DNA of 64,000 nucleotides from the NCBI RefSeq assembly GCF_900963305.1, contig NC_042525.1:8055421-8119420 (forward strand). Direction: 5' to 3'. This stretch comes from Echeneis naucrates (Eukaryota > Chordata > Actinopteri > Carangiformes > Echeneidae). A program made the position numbers and the translations under genes. The notes under the pieces are model-generated. The model ran no database searches and was not told where the DNA came from. It saw nothing but the letters and a program-made list of their open reading frames with translations. This document shows positions 36,501 to 49,164 of the stretch, piece by piece; position 1 is the stretch's first letter, and every line of letters begins with the position of its first letter.

Positions 36501-39500
36501 GGTGAGAAGATGGGAAAATGTGACAGATTCCTTTCATGTACTGCCTCCAGAATGCCTCCCCACCTCTGCTCAGAAGTACATACATATAATGTTACTTACT
36601 GCCAATATCTACTTAACAAAACAAAACCACAATCAGAATCAGACGTGCCTTATTAGTCCCTGGAGGGAAATTCTGCTGTTTGGTATCTCATCTTCTAATA
36701 GGAGTTGGAACGTCTGATGTCAGTGGGAATTAATGATTTTCTATATCTTTCCATCCTGCATTGTAGATGGATTAACCGCCCACTGCTGTGGTTTCTCTGA
36801 TCCACTAGGATGTTGTGAAGTGGATGGTCCAAGTATTTTAAGACAGTTTCTGCCTTCCTCTGTGTGCATCACTCCACCAGAGCCCCCAGCGCGTCTAATC
36901 TGGTTCCAGTCACAGAGCCAGCTCTTTCCACCAGTTTGACCAGCTGCCTTGCATCCTTTTGTTTTCTGCTGCCTCCCCAGCAGACTGCAGCATAGAACAT
37001 TATACTTACCACCGCAGACTGCTAAAACATCTGCAGCGTCTTTCAGCAGATGTCTAAGGATCTGTGGCAGCTCTGCCCTTTTCTGTCGAGTGAATCTGCG
37101 TTAGGGGACCAGTCCAACCTGTTGTCCAGGTGAACTCCCAGGTATTTGTAGTCCGGCACCACTTTGATGTCCCCTCCACTAACGTTCACTGGCTGAAGAG
37201 GTGCTAGGAGGCAGTTTTTGGGACTCCAGATCCTGAGAGCTTTTATCAGATCCCTGCTTTCAGGTTCTTGTCCATCCCCAGGATCATCTTGTATAAATAG
37301 CCTGTGTTTGTTTGCATGTTTAAAACCTGCCAAACATAATGAATACATGCAGGCTATATGAACGCATCCGGCCTCCAATGATCCAGTGATACAGATGCAA
37401 TAAAAACAACTGTGCACCACTGTAATTAAAACATCAACATGTTTTAATCTGGTGCAGCTCATGCGGAAACCACACTGTTTACTCAACAAACGAAAACATG
37501 CTACGGAGGGATTTTCATATGAATTTCAGTAGTTTATGTTGCTGTCAGTTAAATTCCTCCAAAATAAAAAATTACCGCACCTTACTGATTTTGCCCAAGA
37601 ACCATTTTATGACATTTCACCTCCTTCTAGGCCCTGCCATATGCTCACATAGTACAGGCTTCAGTTAAAAAACAATAAAATGCACTCCTGATGGGATTGC
37701 CTTTAACACTCAAAGTCAACACGGCAATGCCGCTGGAGAACAATTAAGGCATGTAATCAAATTAATGGAAATGTTAGATTTTCCTCTGAGCACTTAAGCT
37801 GCACTGATCAATATTTTTATATTAACAATGGATCATTTCATTATGCTTAATGTGAGGGACTTGTGAGGAGATGATCACATAGAGGATTTTCAGCTGACTC
37901 TGCAGTTTCCCTCAGCTCTATGGAGCTTTTTAGCATCCTTCATTTAGGCTAATTGTTTAAACTTAATGACATCAAGGTAACTTAACTGACTTGGTCCACC
38001 ATCGTCAAATGCGACAGCTGCTTGGTGTCAGATAAAAAACTTTAAAGATATCTGCGCATCATCAAATAACACTCTGTCACCGTATAGGGACAGGCTAACA
38101 TTGAAATGAGCAAATGGCTTTAAAACACAAATTATCACGCTTTAACAAACACATTTTCTTTGTGATGTGCTCTTTTCCTTGTTGGTGCGTCTATTGTCAG
38201 TAGTCTGAAGTCCGTGTCACAATCCAAGTCATCTTATATTGTGAAACTGTGCAGACAGAAATAGTTCTGCTGTTCCCCAAGTGACAAAACGATGAGCCAT
38301 CTTCCTCTCTAAAAAGGACAGTTTTAAAGAACATGCAAGCAAACAAAAAAGGGTTATGGATTGGCTAGTATTTAATATGGGTCATAGTATCCCTTGGTTT
38401 TTTATGTTAGAAACTCGATGGACTACTGCAAATGTTGGCTGGCATAGTGTTGAGACCAGCCAGTTGTTCTACATAAGACTCCATGAGTGCTGTAAGCAGC
38501 TGAAGAGGCCTGTTGCTGCGATACCACAATGTAGATACCCTGAAACTCAGTCACTAGAGACTGCAGGAATGTCCTCATTCTCTCTATCTCTGTGCTGCGC
38601 TTTAAACTTTCTCTCTGTTGCTTTCACTGGCTTTTTGTGTGTCTTTCTCACTTTCTCTATCTGTGAGCTGCACGGCACTTTGCCTTGCCTCTCCTCCCTG
38701 CTCCCTTTATCCCATGCACACTCATGCGGAGGGAGAGAGCAGGCCCCAGCGTTGTACACACAGACATGACAATCTGTCACTGACACGGAGGGCAACGCAA
38801 ACAATGAGAGCAATGCATGTGGCAAGAAGAGAGCGAAGAGAGGGGTGGTGTGACAGCCCCGCTTCTTGCGCCCTCCTTTTCCATCATGCACATTAGCTTT
38901 CACATATAAATACATACACACAGCTTTGTTTCCATGACAGCAGGCTTTCTCTTACTTGTGCAGGGGGCCTTTCCCATTCAGAAATAGTTCATTATAAAAT
39001 GTACCTGCCCTCCCCCGTTCTTAGTTTGCTGTCAGCCTGTGTCTGTAGATTGATTTGCATTTCCTGCTGTAAATGGAGAAGGATTATGTTTACCAGTTCT
39101 TTTACTGCCCCTTGGCTCCTTTTGCACTCTGACTCAGCCCACAGAGGAAGCAGCCTGCTCCCAACAATGCACTTCATTTGGTGTAGAAGGTCCCTGATAA
39201 ACCTACAAGCAATCGGAGATGGATTTATGCAATTGTGTTTGACTTTGCTGGTGCTTTCCTAATGGATAAATACATGTGGTTGTCGCTGGCAGCTGTCGTT
39301 TCCTCCATCTCCGTCTAATCAGGATTGTGGAGGAGGTTGTCCTAGCGACTCATGAACAGCGGCCAGGTTTCCTGAGGTCCCAGCAGAGTTGTAGTTTTTA
39401 AGAAACTTTCATTGTGTGTGTGCGTGTGTGTATTTCTTTCTTTTTCCAGTGTATCCTGCTCATCTGTCTCATCAATCTCTTGTATGTCATCTCCCCACAG

Positions 39501-41818
39501 GCCATGCTAATGAGGCAGCAAGACAGACTGGAGGGTCGTGTTCAGAACATCGATGAGCAGCTCACCAAGCTGGAGTCAGACAAGACACTGATGAAGGTCC
39601 AGTACAACGTACACATTGTTTAGACATTGTGTGAGAAAATGTCAGAAAGAAAGAAAAAAAGAATAACGTATATATATATATATGTATATGTATATATTTT
39701 AATTGAACATGCCAAACCATTGCTCTTGATTGAAATATTCAGTCGTTTTAAAAAGACATTTTCATGTAATTTCCTGTTCAATGATGTTTTCCTTTATACG
39801 CAGCTTTGATGCTTATGAAAGGAAATTGCAGAAACAACTGGTTAAAGATGGAAAATAGTTAAATTATCATTCCTGAGGGACTCACAAACGACAGATTAAG
39901 GAAAGTTTGGTCAGGAAAGGGATGAGCCTTGAGTCATAGTTTACATTACACAACTACTTTTGAAGGTTGAACAGTATAATTTGCACGGTTCGTCTGAATG
40001 CATTTACGAATGTGTTTTCCACTTGACTCCGGCCTGTCCGCACTCTACAGGATGCAGTGTCTGAACTGAAGGAGCATGTGAGGGCCCAGTACCAGAGGAT
40101 GCACACGCTACTAGAAGCAAACCAAGCAGAAACGTTGCAGATGCTGGAGAACACTTGCACCATGTACGTGAGGAAAAACTCCCAGCAGGTTCTGCAGCTC
40201 AATGAGAAGCGACAGGAAGCGGAAAAACTCATGAGCTCAGTACAAACGTTCTTCCAGAGAGCGGAGAGCATTAACTTCGTTAAGGTACTGGCATCCACCA
40301 AATTAAATATTGGGCTTCAAAGGATTTGCCACACACATCCCATGTGTAACAAACAATGTTGCGTGTATATAATCTGCACAGACAGACAACACCAAACCCA
40401 TCTGTTCTTTTCTAATCATTGTAGCTCTTCAATTTGGCAGATGGTGAGTCTGAATGATTGTTGTGTCTTATTTTATCCTGTCTTTTTTCAGAATACAAAA
40501 CCATACCAGCTGCTAATAGACAGGTAAACACTGTTATCTCTATTCTATTTCACTTTCACTTGTATTTGTCAGATGTTGTACCGTTCAGCATTTTATCAAA
40601 TATATTTTAAAAAGCCGAAAAACAGCCGTGAGTGTTGCTCTTTGTCTGGAGCAAGTGTGCAAATTTCTTACTGAGTCTGTTCTGCATGCTTGTTTGTTTG
40701 TTTGTTTTCTTTTATAGATCTAACTCACACCTGAGTAGTAGCATACCTCCACTCCGAGTGGGCCAGCTCAACTCTCATCATTTACTATCTGAACTCACTA
40801 CGAGAGAGAAGAACCTGCGAAAAATGCTGGAAGGTGAGACAGAAATCCAATGAGATATAACACGTTCAAAAGGAGGGCTGCACAATTAAGTTCTATGTGC
40901 ATATTGCTGGAGCAGCAGTTGCTTTGTTCTGGTATGAAGCATGTGGTTTAACAGAGGTGCCCCTGCCTATTAATCACATTCTCCAGATACTGGTGGAGAT
41001 GGCTTTTCGGTACCAGGTTCTAAATAAAAATGGGCCATTTCAATGAGATTGAACGTTGTATTTTAATATCTGCCAAAAGAGTTGTTGTATGACATCAGTG
41101 AGATTTATTCAGGATTAATCAGCATCTGTTTCTGTCCCACATTTACTTTGCTGTCTCAGAACCGTTCAACGAGGCACCTGTTCTTGAGCTTGTCCAGGCT
41201 CACGTGAGCTCTACTGGCTCCCAAATGGGGACAAGTTCAGGAATGCAGAAGAGGAAGTACAACATGGCCTTCCTGGGGAGTAGCACAGAAAACTCCACCT
41301 CCCAGGATCCACCACCGTTGCTCTACAGCAGCAAAAAACCCTTCCTGCCAGAGCAGAATCATTGTGCTTCGTCCATGTTCTCCTCCGAAGGCCTCTCCCA
41401 GAACCTTCACCCAGGCCCCGGCCACAGTCGCTTTCTCGACGCTTCGGCCCATCACATGGTGGGTCTGGCGCCCAGCTCTAGTCACCACTCAGGGACCTTA
41501 TTCCCCTCCTCCCACTTCCCCAATGGAGGTGCCTCACAACAAGCCATGTACGAAGGGAGGAAAGTGCTGATGTGTACTCTGAATAACTGCTGCTGCTCCA
41601 GGAGCCCCACTGCCCGTGCCCGGCCTCCATACCCAGCGCCGGACTCCTTCCCCTCGGTGACCTCTCAGGAGTTTCCCCAACATGCGCCGCTCTCTGCGAG
41701 CCAGCCGCTACAGCATTTTCCCATCAGGGGACTGATGGAGGCCTCACAGACAGGCAGGCACCCCAACTTCTACGGGCTGTATGGTCAGTCTTCAACCAAG
41801 CATTATGGGACCAAGTAA
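33598..41818 (+). CDS. trim8: TRIM8 E3 ubiquitin ligase (RING, two B-boxes, coiled coil)
   Basis: Six coding exons: 33598-34167, 39501-39596, 40051-40284, 40492-40523, 40718-40833 and 41160-41818. They join in phase to 568 residues (human TRIM8 551). The RING runs from CPIC (C15) through CKHNFCKGC to CPEC (C53). B-box 1 is about residues 92-132 (CVLCRRGP to CCQTHIQTHL) and B-box 2 about 141-183 (CPSHEEYRLLHCEEE to HTVCDV). A coiled coil starts in exon 2 (MRQQDRLEGRVQNIDEQLTK). The low-complexity C-terminal region ends GQSSTKHYGTK, matching the human end GQPSTKHYVTS; there is no SPRY domain, as in the family. TRIM8 ubiquitinates TAK1, acts on SOCS1 and PIAS3, and stabilises p53. Intron 1 is 5.3 kb. 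Whether this is trim8a or trim8b is undecided. Polyadenylation signals are at 42387 and 42416. Confidence 0.96.
34177..34200. repeat. (CT)n microsatellite
   Basis: A dinucleotide run only about ten bases past the trim8 exon 1 donor. Confidence 0.9.
35131..35149. repeat. (CA)n microsatellite
   Basis: A short CA run in trim8 intron 1. Confidence 0.85.
36636..37275 (-). mobile_element. LINE 3' fragment (CR1/L2/Rex1-like), degenerate
   Basis: Read on the minus strand, the frame at 37043-37275 gives VVPDYKYLGVHLDNRLDW followed by a KGQS motif, the hallmark of the end of a CR1/L2/Rex1-type reverse transcriptase ORF. Further along, another frame gives FYAAVCWGGS, VKLVERAGSVTGTRLDALG and HPLHNILVDQRNHSSGRLI, which are typical C-terminal words of these fish LINEs. 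The piece ends with the common 3' untranslated words CAGAATTTCCCTCCAGGGAC near 36650. At least one frameshift and one stop separate the blocks, and the 5' part is missing, so it is a dead 5'-truncated copy. The precise family is uncertain. Confidence 0.8.
39668..39697. repeat. Imperfect (TA)n run
   Basis: TA/TG dinucleotide run in trim8 intron 2. Confidence 0.85.
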
Positions 41819-42430
41819 TAAACACAAATAGGTTTGTTCCTTTTTTTCAGAATTTCCATGTTTGCTTTTTCTTACTTCCCGTTTTGGTTCAGAGATAACT
41901 GTGTGTCTCCAACACCCCTTCATGGTAATTATACTTTTCCTTTTACTTTACCCTATTTTGGTAAATCTTGCTGTTTTAACTCTGGTAGCTCTGTTTACTC
42001 CGTTTACCTGAAATACAATAACGGCTGCAATGTTGTAATTCTAATACCATTTTTTTTTTTGTTTTATTTTATTTATTTTCTGTTTCAGTTCAACTGGAAG
42101 TGCTAATGTGAATGATGTAGTCTTAAATCCATTCAAGCAGTGAACTAAGAAACAACATATCTTTCACCGCAGGTCCTGACACAGGACTCCAGAGACTTCA
42201 GTGCCTAAAAAGACTGTTAACGCGCTCTTAATGTACGTGCAAGTTCCTAGCTCTCGATTATTTCCTGTTTGCAGCTTAAAGCATGCAGGGAGCCTCTCCA
42301 TGCACTCCAAAGTCCATGTGGCTTTCCAAACACACTGGACTACAACTGCTTGTCAGGTTTTTCATGAATTTTTATATAGGATTATGAATAAACCAAAACC
42401 AGTGGAAAAATATTGAATAAACATGCATAT
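41819..42430 (+). other. trim8: trim8 3' UTR (probable)
   Basis: About 600 bases from the stop codon to two AATAAA signals (42387-42392 and 42416-42421). The short frames in it are not genes. Confidence 0.6.
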
Positions 42431-43486
42431 TAAATTACATGTTTGTGTACTTTAAGCATTTATTTGCAGATCCTAATGTAAACTTGTTGGCTTTTAATTG
42501 CTTAATATTTATTATTTTGGACATTGTGAGTTATTATTGTGTGTGGTACATTTGTATGGAGAAGCACTTTGTGGGATTTTGTTTAGTTTAAGGGGTTTTG
42601 CAGTCTGAATCTGTGGGTTACAGTTGAAATGTCAAGAGTTTCCTGTTAAGAAAAAAAAAAGAAAAGCCATTATTACAGTGCCTCACACTCTGTAACTCAC
42701 CCACGGTCTATTCAGAGGTTAAGGTTAGTAGATGGAAAAAAAAGACACGGGGTGACAACATGTGTGTGATCTGCTGTATTCGGAGGAATCTCAGAACATG
42801 GTGGAGGAGGTTTGGACAATGATTTGTTAGACTGTGCAACAGCAGGCCCATTATCTGCCAATTTAGGACAGTTCACTTCCTTGTCAACATCCTGGTCTCT
42901 GGCAAAGTCTCTGTCTCATCCCTCTTTGTCTCATTATTGGAGCTGGTTGTCAAGTTAGGTCACAGAACAGGAATAACTGATGAGCAGCACCTCCCTCCCT
43001 TGTCTCCCCCTCACCCTCTCTCTCTCTCGCCCCCTCTCCCGGGGTATCATTTACTAGGACTTGATGCGGAGGAGGAGGAGGAGGGTCAGAGTGGCGGATG
43101 ATATAAGCGCAGAGTTTTAATGAGGGCTGGGACAGTATAGTCATCTACTTCTGTCACTCATATGCCTTTCATCACTCCCCTCCCCCTTAGTAAGATGGTG
43201 AGAGGGAGCGAGCTGAGGGGCGGCGTGGAGCGGAGGAAGAATGGTTAGAGGGTTTTGGGAAGGGGGGCAGAGCAAGTCAGGCGCATTGCTTATTTATTGG
43301 TTATAAAATGTTCTGCCCTGCTGTTTCATTCTTTGTTTTCTCTAGTCCGGTTTTTATTTTTTAAATGTGAATTAATAACATTTTTGATATTTCCAACAAA
43401 GCCGGAACACTTGGATAGCAAACAGATGAGGCAGAGGAGAAGGAGGAGCCGAGCTTTAGTTACAGTGTGGCATCAATTTGACATTT

Positions 43487-43490
<4 letters not shown>

Positions 43491-43529
<39 letters not shown>
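43491..43529. repeat. (GT)n microsatellite
   Basis: About 19 uninterrupted GT units; it gives the spurious CVCVCV and HTHTHT frames. Confidence 0.95.
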
Positions 43530-43531
<2 letters not shown>

Positions 43532-44050
43532 GCCTATTAGCATTCCCCTTGTGTAGTGTTCCTTCTCTGTGTGTGTTATTAATAAAACATACAGTAGATA
43601 TTTTGAGGGAGGCCATGCTATTAATTGAATCCATATAAATAATTTCATTTATAGTTGCACATTTATCAGCCACACCATTTTAACCAGTAAAAAGGTCCAA
43701 TTTAGAGTTTAAAATATTCAAGAAAACTGACTTTTCCTTTTCTTTGAAAATAGTTCAAATATTTGAAATCATTATTTTCTGTTAGATGTCTCAAGTAATA
43801 TTTTGAATTACTCCGACAGATCACACGGCCTAATTTTATTTCGCTAACATTATTTTCCAATCCTTGGATTAGCACAGACATTAGGCTTGATTCGAGGTGT
43901 ATAGCGGGTGCAGTTTGTTTTTGGTTTGTACCGCCTCATGTACAGACTTACAGGTCGAGTCCTGTTGTGCAAGTGAATGTATGCTCAGGTGTCAACACAC
44001 AATCAGCCAGTTAGTGTATGCTTCCTCATATATGTGCAGAGGTAAGCTCA

Positions 44051-44052
<2 letters not shown>

Positions 44053-44088
<36 letters not shown>
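44053..44088. repeat. (GT)n microsatellite
   Basis: About 18 GT units, 0.5 kb from the preceding run. Confidence 0.95.
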
Positions 44089-44089
<1 letters not shown>

Positions 44090-44215
44090 CTCATTGAGGT
44101 TGTGTATAGGGTGAAGGGTGATGCACTTGACAGCTGTGCTCTGTTGTGGCAGGTGTGCTGGAGCTGTGTATGTATGATACAACACGCCCCTGCCTGCAGC
44201 AGAACGTGAGCCTGT

Positions 44216-44242
44216 TGTGTGTGTGTGTGTGTGTGTGTGTGT
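44216..44242. repeat. (GT)n microsatellite
   Basis: About 13 GT units, the third run within 750 bases. Confidence 0.95.
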
Positions 44243-45320
44243 TAAATGCATGGGGAACTGTCAGCTTTTGTGCAGCTGTTCTTTGTGTGCTTTAGCCAGT
44301 GGCTAGAGGTACTATTGGAGTTACAGTGGGCACAATTCCCCTCCCTGTTTCTTTCACACACACACTTTCTTGCCCAGCATTTATTCAGATTCCTCAGAGC
44401 GTATTTACATTTGATAACATGTTGGTAATGTAACAGATGTTTGCTTGCTGAGATGTCACTAATAGCTCTGTAACATTTACATCACAGCCACAGATCCACT
44501 GCTGCACAAACTAAAAGACACTGTTTAATCCAAAAGACTCGGCGTTTAGAGTTAATACATACCACAACAAGATGAAATAAACAAATAGTCAACAGCAGGA
44601 TTATGTAAAAAAAAAACAAAACAACTCACACTGTATATAATCTACCGCTGAAGAGTATTGGAGGGGAGAGTTTTCCTCTATAACTTTCATGGTTATTACT
44701 GATGTGGTCCCAGTAGCCTACTTTCACACAGCTTGTATAACTGTCCCATCAGTTCAGTGAGAGGTTGCTGACATGGCGGCGCTGAAGTATTATAATGTAA
44801 TAAATGAGTGAATATCAGTGTTATCAGTCTGGGCACACACACTGTGTTAGTAGTCCTCCTCCCGGTGACACCGACAGGAGTGTGGACGTATACAGCATAA
44901 TGCATACAGAGCAGCTATTCATCAAGCATACAGAGTCCTAACCTTCATCTGATAAGGCCTTTGAAATCTGTGCCAAAACTACAATCCCGGATAACAGCGT
45001 TCACACGCAGGCGCACACATATGCACCGACATCAAAGACAAAGATCCATGGCCAATGTTTATTGATCTCCAGGTCTATTTTTGCTCGTGTAAATCATTGT
45101 AACACACACCAGTCCTCTGTCGTCTTTGAGCTGAAGGGAAACTGGCAACATGAACACGCTGTATGCGAGTGAATGAGGCGAAGACACGAAGGTCGTGTGC
45201 AGGTTGGCTGTGTGTGTATGTGAACACGCCAGATGAGAATTAAAGGGCATTTCAGAGTCTCTCTGTGGAGGACAGCTGCATCAGTTTTGGAGAGAGAGTG
45301 CAAAGTGGCGTGCTTCAGCT

Positions 45321-45334
45321 GTTGCTATAGCAAC
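45321..45334. promoter_or_regulatory. RFX X-box-like palindrome
   Basis: GTTGCTATAGCAAC is a perfect 14-base palindrome close to the RFX X-box GTTGCCATGGCAAC. A second X-box-like word (GTTACCATGGCAGC) lies at 47674-47687. Function is inferred only. Confidence 0.4.
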
Positions 45335-46079
45335 TTTTGGCGACACTATAGTGACACAGGCAGGAGAGAAATTCATTAAGTACGTACTCACGATTTTTTA
45401 AATAACTATAATTAATTTATCTTATCTTTTAGTATTTTATTTTTCTTGTATACCGCTTTAGACATTTCTTCCTTAACATTCTAGAGGAAAATATTTACTG
45501 TTTACGCCGCTGATTTTCTCTAAAGGGTGCCGTAGAAACTACTAGAACAGAGGCAATTAGCTCTTCTACTTTTGAGTCTGTCGTTTGCCTCATCGACCAG
45601 CTTTTGCATCGCTTTGGGCCAGATAAAACTGACAGCACAAGAGCCGCATGTGCACAGAGGGAACATGTTGCAGCATTAGACAGACACAGTGAAGAGCTTC
45701 AGTCAACTGTCTCTGGAGTTATTGCACAGGCACCAGAAAATCCCCAGCTTTTCCGCTTCGAACTTTAATATAGTGACACAATGTTTCTCTCTCTGTTCCA
45801 ACACATAATCATCCCTACTGGATCACTAATGCCGACTGGATGCAATACTTAAAGTTTCCATTAACCGGATGTATGAACAACATGGACACGTTCAAAATGC
45901 TGGATGCTGAAGGTCTGATGCAAAAGTGCTGCAATGTCCTATAGATATGATGGAGAGGCAGAACTGAGAGTGTTGACGGTAACAATAAGCCACGTTAGAG
46001 ACGGGCAATAAAGAAATCTGCCCGTTTTTATGCCTGATTCTCTGCACTTCCATGACTTTCATGGACGTAACACATTTAC

Positions 46080-46390
46080 AGAAATTCTTCCACTTTGGCA
46101 CAAACATTCACAAGGAGAGTTAAACTGATTTTGTACAGCATTTGTACGGTCAAAGATGAAGGTTGCAGTGTCTCACTAAGTCCTTGATGTAATGTCTTGA
46201 AATTTGGCACACATTTGGGCTAAAGGTTGAACTGAAGAAAGGTCAAGGTCTGGATGACCTTAGAAAGCACAGATTTGCCCTTTTGAATGAAATATCTCAG
46301 CAATGCGCTGAAGGAACTTTTTGAAATTACGTGCAAATGTCCACTTGGACTCAAGGTTGAATTGAATGGATGATTTCACACAAATTATTT
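46080..46390. repeat. Degenerate dispersed teleost repeat
   Basis: Repeated words such as AAATTTGGCACACATTTGG, GGTCAAGGTCTGG, AAATATCTCAGCAATGCGC and CCACTTGGACTCAAGG recur in the manner of a common fish repeat of internally similar units. The class is unknown to me. Confidence 0.55.
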
Positions 46391-49164
46391 GGATTTGGAT
46401 TTATTTACATGATCTGAAACTAGTCTGAGCGGGGCTGCCAACGCGGCATCAGTCCCAGTTCTCCTAAATAATCAAACCGAAGGTGCTTTGACCCTGACAT
46501 TTATTACATTTGTGAGCTGTGTGTCACATTTATGTTACACACACATCCATATTTATAAAGAAGATCCAACAACTGGCAAAGATGAAGTTGGATTCCATTG
46601 AAGTTACCTGATTACACTCCAATTGCTACATGGTGCGTTCCAACCATCAGTCAATCAGATGAAAGTCCCACCAAAACTGAAAAATCAGTCATCCGTGGAG
46701 TGTGTTCTCATCTCAAATACTCCCACAGATCTCCCACAGTCTCATAATGGGTTGAAATTAATGACACCGCCCTTTTTTTTCAGTAAAGAAAAGACACAAT
46801 TAATTAGAAAAAAATTGGTAAATCAATTGTTTGTATGATTTTATGCTTTTAGAAGTGTAGAAAGCATAAGAAGAAAAAAACTGCAGGGTGAAATTTATGA
46901 GCACTTTTAATAAAAAAAACAAACAATCAACAAAAACACATTTGTCAAAATGACAAAAAGATAGGCGTAACAGGAAAGTCCGTATAAATCTTTGCATTTT
47001 GAAATCTGCCTATGAGATATTCAATGAGATTAAAGCCTCATTTTCAATAACATTTCTGTTAAAAAGCTCCTCGGCTGCTGATCATGCTACAAACTGAGCG
47101 TTACTCACAGCTGTAACCTCTACACGAAGGTGAAGGTGGTGCACAGAAGCTGTACAATAAAACCCTTATACCCAATAAAAGTGGTGTAAAGGTTCACAAA
47201 TTCCCACTCAAGCACACACAAGATGGATGTGTTTTATGAGTCAGAAAATAAGAAGCAGCAGCACCTGCTCCCACTGATATTAACAAGTTGTAAGTTTGTT
47301 ACACAGTGTTGGTTTGCTCTCCGTCATGTGATGCTCTCAGAGCTTTCTCTCTGAATGTGTATAATTTAATTAATCTTTCACCCGCTCCCCCAAAAGAGCT
47401 TGGGTACTCAATGAAAGCACCGTCAAAATATGGAGCAGGAAATAACAGGCTGGTGCTGCTGTTATTTCATCCATCCTCTCTCACAGAGGGAGGGATGAGT
47501 CACTACCACGGCAACCAACTGGGACACCTTTGGGTAAGACATAAGAATAATTCAAAATTATCTATTAAAGCTTCCTCTGATGAAAACATGGTATCTTTGC
47601 TCCTCCCTGCTCATTCCTGCCTCCTGAACAGAATGCTGCCACCAAGGCCGTCACTCAGGTGGTCATTGCTCATGTTACCATGGCAGCATCTGGCATGACT
47701 AAGTTGTCAGAACAAGAGTAGTGTTTGAGTTGCGCCATTGTGGATGTGTGATGCTCAGAAATGTGGCTTCTTTAGCATTCTCACCGTCAAACCCTTCCCG
47801 ACTCTGTGCTTCTGAGTCACAGTCATGCAGCCATATCTGTCAGCAGATTATTTCTTTCCACATTTTCTTTTTCAGAGTGTCACATCCCTCCATGCACCTC
47901 TGCAAACGAGCATAGTGGGAGTTCATAAGTGGGCAGGGCCTGTCTGGTTAAGCAGAGCGCTGTGTACTTTACAAATCGTCGGCTGGGAATGCTGGGAAAA
48001 GACTTTATTGCGTTTCCTTTTTTCTCCTGATTCTTAATGCTTCTCTTTATCTGCTCCAGTTTGATCTCCGGGACGCTTGCTTTTACTAGAGAATGCCACA
48101 TTGGCTGAGAGATTGATGAAATGTTTGTCATTATTTGCAGATGACGGTTATCCTCCTGATAAATCCGTCATTGTGGGCTGAAACACCTTCAAATGTGGAA
48201 TCAATGTAATGAGGAAGATCTTGACTGAAACTTTCAAGCTTCGCAGCAGTATCACTTACTGTTTGTACAGGGCAGATGGGATTGAAGCTTGTATGTAGAT
48301 GACGTGGATGGTAACATGATACGACCACATCTGCCTTTATGAGGCTTTAACTTGGATGACACCATTTACTGGCACCCCGAGTTATCCATTGTTGGTGGTT
48401 TACAATTTCAATCAATGCAAATTTTGCCAGTAACTTCATGCAGCATTGCAGAGCAGCAGTTAGGATCAGGCAAAATTAAAAAAAAAAAAAAGTAAAGATG
48501 TTAATTTGCCTAACTGTACATTTCGTATTAGATATTATTCCTGATTCACTTTTTTCCAGCGGTCATGACTCATTCTACTGAATTTAACTTCACAACCTTT
48601 GAGGCCGTGAAAAACCCACATCATCACATCACTTCCTGCAAACTGAATCAGTTTCCATTATTTCATGTTTTGGAGTTTTGAAAGAGAAATAGTTTTCTCT
48701 TAAAACCTCCCTACGTTTTTCTACTGCTGTACAACCAGAACAACTGTTCATTCACTGTTGGCTCCGTCCATTTACTAGATGCCAGGTTCCGATATGTAAT
48801 CTTCCTTCAAGATGCATTTTTTTCATTCGTATTTAGTAAAAGTGAAATATTTTAACAAAAAACTGAATCTGAAGCTTCAGAGGCTTTAAGTGCTGCAGTC
48901 ATAGAAATATTTTCAATGGTTACATGTTGACAGTTCACTTCTGCATTTCAAATTATTAAATAGATTTAGTACCAAAGTCTCCTACTGCACTAATTCTCTA
49001 GTGCTGTTACTTGCTTCTAAGTGACATTAGATTAAAAAAAAAAAAAAAAAAGTTAGAGTAAATAACGTACAAATGAAAAGCTACTAGGATGTGAAGAAAC
49101 TATTCTTAACTGACCATGCTGATGTAAAAACTATATGTTTTAATATAATAGGCTAAGAATGACC

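Larger units (their letters stand above)
34168..39500 (+). other. trim8 intron 1
   Basis: A 5.3-kb intron carrying a LINE fragment (36636-37275), CT and CA runs (34177-34200, 35131-35149), and an AT-rich, homeodomain-site-like stretch (37550-38300) that may be a conserved enhancer. No coding gene is seen. Confidence 0.7.
42431..49160. other. Gene-poor intergenic gap between trim8 and npm3
   Basis: 6.7 kb without a recognised gene. It contains three (GT)n runs, a dispersed repeat (46080-46390), a perfect RFX-like palindrome (45321-45334), and a purine/pyrimidine-rich patch around 42990-43250. The longest frames (43255-43638, 47306-47698) owe their length to simple repeats or have no family likeness. 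Confidence 0.6.

Noticed and set aside
37043-37489. 148-codon minus ORF taken as a gene
   Set aside because: Only its second half is meaningful and it is a degraded LINE reverse transcriptase end.
43255-43673. ORFs with CVCVCV or HTHTHT runs
   Set aside because: Translation of (GT)n microsatellites.
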